NCBI RefSeq assembly: GCF_000614185.1
Contig: NZ_BAKM01000004.1
Span: 62,001-126,000, forward strand
Source: Phocaeicola sartorii JCM 17136 = DSM 21941
GTDB taxonomy: Bacteria; Bacteroidota; Bacteroidia; Bacteroidales; Bacteroidaceae
Reading direction: 5' to 3'
DNA length: 64,000 nucleotides
Both the position numbers and the translations under genes were made by a program. Below are positions 53,801 through 61,369 of this stretch, one piece after another. Every line of letters starts with the position of its first letter. The stretch's first letter is position 1. The notes under the pieces were generated by a model. That model was not told the DNA's origin, searched no databases, and saw nothing but the letters and a program-made list of their open reading frames with translations.

Positions 53801-55099
53801 ACGATCCACCAATTTCTCATTTTCAGGATAAATATAAGTTGCCCCATCATTTAGCACTGACAATAAAGCGATGCCGGAATATTCTGATCCCAACCAGATA
53901 TTACCGGTTCTGTCGCCCATAGCATATAAAAGAAAATCAGAATTCACCCGATTGAACTCATCCACATGATAAGAGTAATGGGTCATCTCCTCCTTTTGAG
54001 AATCATAAACAAATAAACCATTACCATAAGTGGAGATCCATATCAGTCCACGTGAAACATCCTGTATGATATGATAACGTTCATCTCCTATCAACTTAAC
54101 TTTTTCATCAGACATTAATCTAAAAATCCGGACGGCACGTGTCCGAACATCAATATAATGCACAAGACCGGTACCATTGGAAATCCACAGATTATTCAAA
54201 TTATCCTTTTCACATTTTCCTAAACGGATATCAAGCGAAGCATCATGAATCAGTCTTTTCTCAGACATGCTAAACACCTCCCCACTCGGGAGTAAAAAAC
54301 ACCCAATCGTTCTGTAAGCGACAGGACTCATAGGTATTAAAAGCAGAAAGTTTCCACGGCAACCGGGCTGTCAAAGACAAATTCTCACCTGAAGACTTTT
54401 CATAAATACCTCCATCAGAGGTTACAAAAAAAATCTTGTGACGAAAAGACATCGCCCCCACAAAAGACAAACCATCTTGAACAACCCGGGTCTGCCCCTC
54501 TTCCGTCACCTGAAACAAGCCTAGCTGAGTACAAATCCAAATCACTCCCTGTTCATCCTCATAAACGAATTCACTGCATTAGTTAACAATTTCCCATTTT
54601 CCTTTGTAAAAGATACAGAAGAGTGAATTCCATCCTTACAGACTATTTTACGACATCCACTTTGATGATGCCACAGCCAGATATCCCCGCCAGCAGTCTC
54701 CAATATTTTATTGTAAGGCCTCCTATATTCCCCACACCCTGTAAAATCAACAAAACAATCATGTTTCAAATCGTAACAACTCATTAATTCCGGGGCAGTG
54801 ATAAACCATAAGAAACCATTCCGATCTTCTTGTATCTTCTTTACATGATGATTTGCCAAAGAAATTTTATCGCCTGATTCCGGACGGAATGTCACAAACG
54901 AATGGCCGTCATAACGGCTCAGCCCATCCAATGTCCCCATCCAAATAAACCCTTTGCTGTCTTGGAACAGATAACGTACCGAATTATTCGCCAATCCGTC
55001 GCTAGTCGTGATAAAAGTAGGATGTACATCTACCGATGCATGCATTTCCCAACCTATACACACAAAAACGACCCATAACAGACAAATATATGTTTTCAT
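50841..55099 (-). CDS. Second HTCS regulator, - strand, three frameshifts
   Basis: Four overlapping pieces make one protein of about 1419 residues: signal peptide (YICLLWVVFVCIGWEMHA), Reg_prop sensor (GFIWMGTLDGLSRYDG, MWIGTFGGGLDLA, IWLGTEYGMSRF), Y_Y_Y domain (IYKLAPYDKDWG), membrane helix (WAFAIYVILICMAMYITF), HisKA (FFTNISHEFRTPLTLIQ), HATPase (NLLSNAFKY, DTGIGIP), receiver (DLIICDVLMPGMNGYE, TKPF) and AraC HTH (EVSYKVGISDPLYFSRCFK). Breaks: 54563-54565 (missing T in coding strand), 54280-54283 (one extra G) and 51950-51956 (missing A). No polysaccharide genes are left on its upstream side; an integrative element begins there. It may serve a locus outside the window or a distant one; target unknown. 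Confidence 0.87.
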
Positions 55100-55173
55100 A
55101 CAATTTCAATCAGATTCATACCAGGCATTAAAATATATGACGTACATCATTTTCCCGACATACGCCATATTGA

Positions 55174-55181
55174 CAAAGATA
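55174..55181 (-). promoter_or_regulatory. -7 box for second HTCS gene
   Basis: TATCTTTG on the - strand (TAnnTTTG), about 75 bases upstream of the ATG at 55099. Confidence 0.45.
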
Positions 55182-55568
55182 GGAAAACTCGCTCACATAC
55201 GGATGGATTTCGCAGGAATAATGCAAACCGTTGGAATAAAAGGGAGATATGTAGGTTTTACCTATATTCGTCCATTATATGGTTTTGACCTGTTTTGGAG
55301 GAGTTAGGAAAATAAATTGCTACTTATCCGTTGCCTGTTCAAGGTCGAAAACAATATTGGAAAAAGGTCTATGCACTGCCACTGACATCACCGTAAAGAA
55401 CGCTGTTTCACTCATATTTTGCGAGTACAAAGTTAATGCTTTTTTTGCTAAAGGGAGAAAATACAGGTTCTGAATGTTACGCATGGAGCTTCTTTCCATA
55501 TTCCGCTATATTCGTCATGCCGTTCATTTGCTCGATATCCGGTAATTTTGCAAACAAAGTAAAAAGCT
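55182..55568. other. Probable chromosome/integrative-element boundary zone
   Basis: This gap between the HTCS promoter and the first integrase has no supported gene. In CTnDOT-type elements the attachment site lies close to the integrase gene, so the element's end should fall here. The exact end cannot be set because the other end of the element is outside the window and no direct repeat can be compared. GTAATTTTGC at 55542-55551 fits the GTANNTTTGC core described for IntDOT-type integration, but lies so close to the gene that it may just be its promoter. Confidence 0.45.
55542..55551 (+). promoter_or_regulatory. TAnnTTTG/GTANNTTTGC-like site before first integrase
   Basis: GTAATTTTGC contains TAATTTTG, an exact -7 box 19 bases before the ATG at 55569, and also matches the ten-base core consensus of CTnDOT-type recombination sites. 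The promoter reading is favoured by the spacing to the gene. Confidence 0.4.
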
Positions 55569-56792
55569 ATGGATCAAGCGAATGTAAAGGTGTCGTTCTA
55601 CCTCAAAAAGAGCGAGGCGGATGCCGATGGTATGTGTCCTGTAATGGCAAGGCTGAACATCGGCAAGTATTCTGAAGCGGCTTTCAGCCTGAAACTCCGT
55701 GTGCCGCAGGCAATATGGAGTTCGGGGCGTGCTTCAGGCAAAAGTGTGAAGGCGAAGGAAATCAACAACCGGCTGGATGAAATCCGTGCGATGGCATTGG
55801 GAATCTATGCTGAACTGTCGGTTGTTCGTGACAGTGTGACTGCGGATGATGTCAAAAGTCTGCTGCTGGGTATGGCTGGTGAACAGACAACGTTATTGAG
55901 CTACTTCCGCACGTTTATTGAGAACTTCGCGAAGCGCGTGGGTGTAAACCGGACCGAAGGCAGTTTGAGAAGCTATCGGAACGCCTACAACCATGTGGAA
56001 AGGTTCATGCGGGAAAAGTACAACTTGTCGGATATCCCGTTTTCGGCATTGACCCTCTCCTTCATACAGGATTACGATTCGCACCTTCGGACGGATTGCC
56101 GCCTCTCTCCGGGAACGATTATCAACCTGACCGTGCAGTTGAAAATCATCGTTGGTGAAGCCGTGGCGGACGGCATCATCACCACCTACCCGTTTACCGG
56201 CTATGAACCCGTGCGCCCGAAACAGAAACGGAGGTATCTCACATCCGAGGAACTGCAACGGCTTATGACCATGCCTCTTCACAGACCGAACCTTTATCTC
56301 ACACGGGATTTGTTCCTATTCTCATGCTACACCGGCATCCCGTACAGTGATATGCGGCTTCTGTCGAAAGAGCATTTGTCACTTGCCGATGACGGCACAT
56401 GGTGGATCAGAAGCTCGCGCCGGAAAACCGGAGTCGAGTTTGAAATCCCCCTGCTGGACCTGCCGTTACATGTCATGGAGAAATACAGGGACACAGCACC
56501 GGACGGGAAACTGCTACCCATGTATTCCAACAGCACGATGAACCTTAACTTAAAACGTATCGCAAAACTCTGTGACATAGACTGTCCGCTGGTTTTTCAT
56601 GCCGGCCGCCATACCTATGCAACCGAAATCACGCTCGGACATGGGGTTCCGCTTGAAACGGTCAGCAAGATGTTGGGACACGCCCGGATTGAGACGACCC
56701 AAATTTACGCCAAAGTAACTGATGACAAGATAAATGCAGACACGCGGATATTGAACGAGAGAATAGCAGAACGTTTCTCCGTGGTTATTTGA
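55569..56792 (+). CDS. Tyrosine recombinase (integrase) of CTnDOT-like type, first of a tandem pair
   Basis: A 407-residue phage-integrase-family protein: N-terminal arm-binding beta region (KVSFYLKKSEADADGMCPVMARL), SAM-like core-binding domain (about 105-205), and catalytic domain. Catalytic residues seen: HAGRHTYATE (His-x-x-Arg-His), LGHARIETTQIYAKV (His and Tyr nucleophile). The first catalytic Arg expected in the 'TGxR' block is not there: the protein reads CYTGIPYSDMRLL, as in the IntDOT group, where that Arg is also absent. It integrates and excises the element with help from small HTH factors. The stop is 22 bases before the next integrase, so both form one transcript. Frame intact. 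Confidence 0.92.
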   Translation: MDQANVKVSFYLKKSEADADGMCPVMARLNIGKYSEAAFSLKLRVPQAIWSSGRASGKSVKAKEINNRLDEIRAMALGIYAELSVVRDSVTADDVKSLLLGMAGEQTTLLSYFRTFIENFAKRVGVNRTEGSLRSYRNAYNHVERFMREKYNLSDIPFSALTLSFIQDYDSHLRTDCRLSPGTIINLTVQLKIIVGEAVADGIITTYPFTGYEPVRPKQKRRYLTSEELQRLMTMPLHRPNLYLTRDLFLFSCYTGIPYSDMRLLSKEHLSLADDGTWWIRSSRRKTGVEFEIPLLDLPLHVMEKYRDTAPDGKLLPMYSNSTMNLNLKRIAKLCDIDCPLVFHAGRHTYATEITLGHGVPLETVSKMLGHARIETTQIYAKVTDDKINADTRILNERIAERFSVVI

Positions 56793-56814
56793 CAAACGAT
56801 AAAAAGCCAACGAC

Positions 56815-58122
56815 ATGAAAAAGAAAAGTGAACATACAGACAATACTATCAGACATCGCAGCACATTCGCGATACTGTTCTATATCAACCGTACCAAGAT
56901 GCGCAAGGACGGGACGTGCCAGTTGCTGTGTAAGGTGAGCATCGATGCCGAATGGGAACAGATTGGCACGAAGGTATCCGTCAATCCCGACATCTGGAAT
57001 CCGGAAAAAGGCCGTGCCAACGGACGCAGTGCGAATGCGGTGATAGTGAACCGTGCCATAGACGAATTGACGGAGGAGATTACCGGACATTACAACCGGA
57101 TTAAGAACAGCCTGGGATTCATCACGGCGGAACTGGTGAAGAACGCCGTAATGGGTGTCGGGCTGAAACCGCTTACCCTGCTGGCTCTCTTCCGGGAACA
57201 TAACGAAGATTTCAGAAGACGTGTTGGGCTGGATCGCATCAAGGAAACGCTTGATTCTTACTTGAGATCGTACAAGCACCTTTCCGCTTTCATCAAGGAT
57301 AAGAAAGGCGTGGAAGATGTCACGCTACGTAGCCTTGACAAGAATTTCTATGATGATTTTGAACTGTTCCTTTGCAAGGACTGCCACATGATGCCCAAGA
57401 CCGTGCATGAGCATCTGTACCGCCTGAAAAAGATGACCAAACTGGCAGTCAGCCAGGGAACGCTCCGCCGTGACCCGTACTGCCGTCTCCACCCTGCGTT
57501 GCCACAACGGAAGAGCCGCCACATGAAGCTGGAAGACCTCAAGAAACTCATGGAGACTCCCGTGGAGAAACCTCAACTGCAATTCGTGAGGGACATGTTT
57601 TTGTTTTCGACCTTTACCGGACTGGCTTACGCGGACTTGAAAAGGTTGAAGACGAGTGATATCACACAATCCGAAGACGGTGCGTGGTGGATTCACATAC
57701 GCCGTCAAAAGACAGACACGCTTTCATCCGTCCGCCTGTTGGATATTCCATTACGAATCATTGAAAAATACCGGAACCAGCAACAAGGGGATAATGTGTT
57801 CAATGTTTACCGCCGTGGCTATTTTATCCTGCTGACGCGGGAACTGGGAAAGGTGTACGGTTTTGATTTGACCTTCCACCAGGCCCGCCATAATTTCGGA
57901 ACCCATGTCACACTTTCACTCGGAGTCCCGATAGAAACGGTCAGCCGCATGATGGGACACATGTCGATTTCTACAACGCAACTTTACGCGCAGGTGACGG
58001 ATAAAAAAGTGGACGAGGATATGAAAATTTTGAAAGCAAGCGGTTTCTGTGGTACGACTGAACTTTGCGAGGAGGATTTCACCACCCGGAAAGGCAGAAA
58101 AAGGACACCCCACGCTATCTGA
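56815..58122 (+). CDS. Tyrosine recombinase, second of the tandem pair
   Basis: A 435-residue paralogue of the preceding gene: arm-binding region (FAILFYINRTKMRKDGTCQLLCKV), core-binding domain, then catalytic blocks FTGLAYADLKRL (again no Arg in the TGxR position), FHQARHNFGTHV and MGHMSISTTQLYAQVT with the Tyr nucleophile. The C-terminus has an extra basic tail (TTRKGRKRTP). Tandem recombinases are known at the ends of several Bacteroides conjugative and mobilisable elements, where one may act at attachment sites and the other in a subsidiary step. Which is the main integrase cannot be said. It ends at the terminator 58132-58176, convergent with the HTH operon. Confidence 0.92.
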   Translation: MKKKSEHTDNTIRHRSTFAILFYINRTKMRKDGTCQLLCKVSIDAEWEQIGTKVSVNPDIWNPEKGRANGRSANAVIVNRAIDELTEEITGHYNRIKNSLGFITAELVKNAVMGVGLKPLTLLALFREHNEDFRRRVGLDRIKETLDSYLRSYKHLSAFIKDKKGVEDVTLRSLDKNFYDDFELFLCKDCHMMPKTVHEHLYRLKKMTKLAVSQGTLRRDPYCRLHPALPQRKSRHMKLEDLKKLMETPVEKPQLQFVRDMFLFSTFTGLAYADLKRLKTSDITQSEDGAWWIHIRRQKTDTLSSVRLLDIPLRIIEKYRNQQQGDNVFNVYRRGYFILLTRELGKVYGFDLTFHQARHNFGTHVTLSLGVPIETVSRMMGHMSISTTQLYAQVTDKKVDEDMKILKASGFCGTTELCEEDFTTRKGRKRTPHAI

Positions 58123-58131
58123 AAATCAAGA

Positions 58132-58176
58132 ACGGAGAAACGCATGTCCCTATGAACGAGCCGTTTCTCCGTTTTG
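58132..58176. terminator. Terminator between integrases and HTH operon
   Basis: AACGGAGAAACG (58132-58143) pairs perfectly with CGTTTCTCCGTT (58163-58174), followed by TTTT (58173-58176) on the + strand. It separates two convergent units. Confidence 0.75.
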
Positions 58177-58181
58177 TCATG

Positions 58182-58493
58182 TCACACCCACCGCATATCT
58201 TCTTTGCACCGTTTGTAGGCATCCTCTAATATTTTAAGGATGTCCGATTCCTTGTAGAGGGCCTTACCCTGTACAAGATAGTAAGGGACAACACCAAGTG
58301 TGCGGTATTCCTGCAATGTCCGTCTGCTGACCCTCAGAATTTTGGATAGTTCCTCGTCCGTCAGGAAACGTTCGCCGTGGAATACGGATTTAGGGGTGTC
58401 CTCCATCGCTGCGATTAACCGCTCCATATTGTCAAGTCCCTGAAACAGGACATCGACACGCGGGTCTTTCCGTTCTAAAAAATGATAGCTCAT
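58182..58493 (-). CDS. Small HTH (excisionase-like) DNA-binding protein, third of three
   Basis: A 103-residue protein with a MerR/HTH_17-type helix-turn-helix: FLTDEELSKILRVSRRTLQEYRTLGVVPYY, then a wing KALYKESDILKILEDAYK. The N-terminal half (FQGLDNMERLIAAMED) is helical. It resembles the Xis2c/Xis2d-type proteins that act with IntDOT in excision. Its start overlaps the stop of the gene before it by four bases (58490-58493, ATGA), so translation is coupled. Frame intact. Role in excision or in control of transfer genes is inferred from neighbours. Confidence 0.85.
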   Translation of the reverse strand: MSYHFLERKDPRVDVLFQGLDNMERLIAAMEDTPKSVFHGERFLTDEELSKILRVSRRTLQEYRTLGVVPYYLVQGKALYKESDILKILEDAYKRCKEDMRWV

Positions 58494-58792
58494 AGTTCTC
58501 GTTTTAAGTGGTAGTAATTCGATTCCAATAGTTTGTGTACGTCTTCGGTTTTGAAGAAAATCTTGTGCTTGATGCGTGAGTAAGGCAGGATACCCTTGTC
58601 ACGGTACACCTGAAGCGTCTTTTTGGATATGCGCAATATCTCGCACACCTCCTGGTTGTCAAGCCACTTTTTTAAGCCGAGGTCTTCCACCGGACGGCAC
58701 ATACCCATTACCTTTTCCTCCAGTTTGCCGAAACGTACCCGAAGTTCATCGAACGTCTGTTTGTCGATACATACTATTTCCATACCAGTCAT
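58490..58792 (-). CDS. Small HTH (excisionase-like) DNA-binding protein, second of three
   Basis: A 100-residue paralogue with the motif WLDNQEVCEILRISKKTLQVYRDKGILPYS followed by a wing KIFFKTEDVHKLLES. The N-terminal helix (FDELRVRFGKLEEKV) could dimerise. It overlaps the upstream gene by four bases (58789-58792) and the downstream gene by four bases, an ATGA-coupled chain. The three proteins share the order helix, HTH, wing but differ in most residues, so they are old duplicates rather than recent copies. Confidence 0.86.
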   Translation of the reverse strand: MTGMEIVCIDKQTFDELRVRFGKLEEKVMGMCRPVEDLGLKKWLDNQEVCEILRISKKTLQVYRDKGILPYSRIKHKIFFKTEDVHKLLESNYYHLKREL

Positions 58793-59118
58793 TTTTTGAG
58801 TTGAACATCCATCCGGTTTTTCAGTTTCGGGGGCAACACCTTCCCTTTTTGGTTGAGGAACGCTTCCACTTCGGAGGCCTTGTAGTAAGTCCGTCCGTCA
58901 ATCATGTAATAGGTGACATACTTCTTCTGGCGGTAACGTGCCAGCGTGCGTTTGGTGATGCCGAGCAATTGGCAAAGGTCATAGTTATCCAGAAGTGTGT
59001 CGCCTTCCAGACACTCTTTCAACTTGTTCATCCGCTCCAGGGTACGGTCGATTCTATCGAACCGTTCCATGATTTGCATGAGCATTATTTGGACACTTTC
59101 GCTGTTTATCTGTAGCAT
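58789..59118 (-). CDS. Small HTH (excisionase-like) DNA-binding protein, first of three
   Basis: A 109-residue protein with an N-terminal helix of coiled-coil character (IMLMQIMERFDRIDRTLERMNK) and an HTH_17-type motif LLDNYDLCQLLGITKRTLARYRQKKYVTYY with wing TYYKASEVEAFL. It is the first gene of the three-gene unit. The gap upstream (59119-59332) has no gene, and shows no clear -7 box; dyads at 59299-59354 lie upstream and may be operators. By family it would bend DNA at the attachment site. Confidence 0.86.
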   Translation of the reverse strand: MLQINSESVQIMLMQIMERFDRIDRTLERMNKLKECLEGDTLLDNYDLCQLLGITKRTLARYRQKKYVTYYMIDGRTYYKASEVEAFLNQKGKVLPPKLKNRMDVQLKK

Positions 59119-59298
59119 AATGCATTCTGTCTTTAGTGTAAATAATAGTTTTGCTTACACCTTGTCGCGCAACAGGTTATACTACATATAGGGCTAATGG
59201 CGTACCAATGACCATGTATTTCACTGAATGGCATCGGCATTCCATTGAAATACAGTGGAATAAAAATTTTTAGTATGAAAAGTAGTGATAAAAATGTT

Positions 59299-59354
59299 CT
59301 TGCAAAATGCAAGGTTTTTCGCAAAATGCAAGTTACATCTTGCAAGATTTGCGG
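59299..59354. repeat. TGCAAAATGCA-type dyads upstream of HTH operon
   Basis: CTTGCAAAATGCAAG (59299-59313) is a dyad with six-base arms; a second near copy CGCAAAATGCAAG is at 59320-59332, and CTTGCAAGATTTGCGG at 59339-59354. They cover the end of the RibD-like gene and the region before the HTH operon. Possible binding sites for an element regulator (HTH protein or RteB); not proven. Confidence 0.5.
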
Positions 59355-59749
59355 TAGATAAGGCGGCAGATGCCGTTGGAAAAAGAGGTGGTTTTATGCA
59401 GTTCCCAATGTTGTGGTCGGAATGTATTCAACACGGAAATCCCTTGTCCGGCAGAAAACGGCAGCTGGTAAACCACAAGTTCATCAACAAGATCATAGAG
59501 GAAAAGCCCGCGAAGCAGCTCCACCGATTCCGGTTCTATGATTTCAGCAAGGTAAGTGAATGAATCGTCCCTGTTGTCTTTCTCGCAAAGCAAATCAAGG
59601 ATGGAATGGGGCAATATAAGGGCCGAGCAGCGTTCACGCCAAAAGGGGAAACCCCGCCTGTCGTTTCTTACCCAGGACACAAGTGCTCCGGCCGGTTCCG
59701 GAAGGAAACCGTCCAATGTTATTGCCGTCACAACTTGAATCCTTGCCAT
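59333..59749 (-). CDS. Short RibD C-terminal/DHFR-like domain protein
   Basis: A 138-residue protein whose ends resemble the DHFR/RibD_C family: N-terminus RIQVVTAITLDGFLPEPAG (family pattern '..SLDGFI') and C-terminus LFLYDLVDELVVYQLPFSAGQGISVLN ('LIDE...P...G.G..LF'), ending KTTSFSNGICRLIYRK. The family is usually near 170-180 residues; the middle, where the GRxTYE-type cofactor block normally lies, is replaced by WRERCSALILPHSILDLL. It may therefore not bind NADPH normally. It is on the same strand as rteA-rteB, about 300 bases downstream of rteB. Possible antifolate or accessory function is speculation; I am fairly sure only of the fold family. Confidence 0.6.
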   Translation of the reverse strand: MARIQVVTAITLDGFLPEPAGALVSWVRNDRRGFPFWRERCSALILPHSILDLLCEKDNRDDSFTYLAEIIEPESVELLRGLFLYDLVDELVVYQLPFSAGQGISVLNTFRPQHWELHKTTSFSNGICRLIYRKSCKM

Positions 59750-59854
59750 AGCTTTAATTCTTTTTCAACCGGAAACTGTAAAAAAGAAGCGTGCAATCCA
59801 CGCTATTTCTAATGGAGGCTCTGGAATGCCCTTAACAGGAATAGGTGAATGCAC

Positions 59855-59872
59855 GCTATGCCAAGGCATAGC
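59855..59872. repeat. 18-bp perfect palindrome in 304-base gap between rteB and RibD-like gene
   Basis: GCTATGCC-AA-GGCATAGC. It has no T run, so it looks more like an operator than a terminator. The rest of 59750-60053 has only weak open frames; I see no gene in it. Confidence 0.4.
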
Positions 59873-60053
59873 ATAAGCAATCACGCAATAGTTCCTGTTA
59901 ATGTTCATTTTCCAGATTCCCATTAGGACGCTTGCGGTCTTATGTCTATATATAAACGGCAACTGCCCGTTAGACAGTACGCCGCATTTTTCGCTATTTA
60001 AGTGCAAAAGTACACATATTCAGCGACATTTGCACTATTTTTAGTCGTTAAAT

Positions 60054-61369
60054 TCATTTCAGCCCGTATTTCTTCATCTTCCTGTACAGTGTTGCCGGGT
60101 TGATGTTCAGCATTCCAGCCGCTTGTTCCCGGTGACCGTTGCAGGCTTTGAGAGCCTGATAATGCTTTCTTTCTCAAATGCTTCACCTTTCAGAGGCAGG
60201 ATTGCAAGTGTGTCTGTTTCCTCATTTCTACATACACAGACAGTTGTTTCCAATCCGTCCACGTCAAGCATCGGAGACTCAGAGACCAGTACGGCACGCT
60301 TGACACGGTTTCGGAGTTCACGCACGTTGCCCGGCCACCGGTAGGCAAGCATCCTGCGTTTGGCATCCTCCGTAAATCCCAATGTCTCCCTTTTCAACTC
60401 TTTGGAGAAACGTTCACGGAAAAACTCCGCCAACGGAATGATATCTTCCGGGCATTCCTCCAGGGAGGGCTGCCGAATCTCAAACTCGTTCAGACGATGG
60501 TAAAGGTCTTCCCTGAACCGTCCCTCCTTGATAGCCAATTCCATATTCTCGTTTGTCGCGGAAATGACCCTGACATCCGAAATCCGTTCCCTGCCGCTAC
60601 CAATCGGGGTATATACATTCTCCTGTAATACCCGGAGGAGCATGGATTGGATTTCATGCGGCATCGTGCCTATCTCGTCAAGGAACAGCGTGCCGCCTTT
60701 CGCCAGGTCGAAATATCCGCTCTTTGCCGTGTCCGCACCGGTGAACGCGCCTTTCTCGTGCCCGAAGAACAGCGAGGCGGCCAACTCGCGGGGCAATGCG
60801 CCGCAGTTTACGGCGACAAAAGGCTTGCCATACCGTTCGCTGTTGTCATGGATGGTCTGCGCTACCGACTCCTTGCCGGTCCCGTTGACCCCGAGTATCA
60901 TCACGGACATATCGGACGGGGCAACCAGCCTGGCAAACTTTTCCACTTTCAATATCATGGGGCTTGTGCGGTGGAACAACTGCCGTTCCTGCTTTCTCAC
61001 GGTGGCTACCGGATGGAACACATCTTCCGCCAGTTCCAGCAGGTGATCCCTGTACACAGGTTTGGGCAGGTAGTCCCTGGCTCCCAGTTTGATGGTACGC
61101 ACAACGTCCGGAACGGAAACGTATTCGGTCGTTATGATGAACGGGATGTCTTTCTTCTCCTTGCGCAGCCATTCCAAAAGGGAAATGCCGTCGCCTTCGG
61201 GCAACCGTACGTCCGACAATATAAGGTCGAACTGCATACGGCGTATCAACGAGCGGGCTATCGGCTCGCTCATGGCTGTCACCGCTTCATAACCGGCCCG
61301 GGAAAGCCAGTCTTTCTGTATTTGCGACAACCCCACGTTGTCTTCAACTATCAGTATCTTCCGTTTCAT
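60054..61369 (-). CDS. rteB: RteB-like sigma-54-dependent response regulator, C-terminal frameshift
   Basis: About 438 residues when repaired. Receiver domain (ILIVEDNVGLSQIQ; phospho-Asp in LILSDVRLPEGDG; LPKPV), AAA+ sigma-54 activation domain (Walker A GVNGTGKE, GAFTGAD loop that contacts sigma-54, GGTLFLDEIG, GRFREDLYHRLN, WPGNVRELRN) and a Fis-type HTH. The last part is out of frame: one G missing near 60155 changes IIRLSKPATVTG into IIRALKACNGHREQAAGML, which continues through a Fis HTH (NINPATLYRKMKKYGLK) to a stop at 60054-60056. It overlaps the sensor gene by 26 bases, as rteA/rteB do in CTnDOT. In that element RteB activates rteC and, through it, excision and transfer. Confidence 0.88.

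Noticed and set aside
55542-55551. Firm call of the attachment core for element integration
   Set aside because: Sequence fits GTANNTTTGC but is only 17 bases before the integrase gene and equals a common promoter motif; without the other element end it cannot be confirmed.
59765-60007. 80-residue - strand frame between rteB and the RibD-like gene
   Set aside because: No start context, no recognisable pattern, and it contains the 18-bp palindrome; treated as non-coding.
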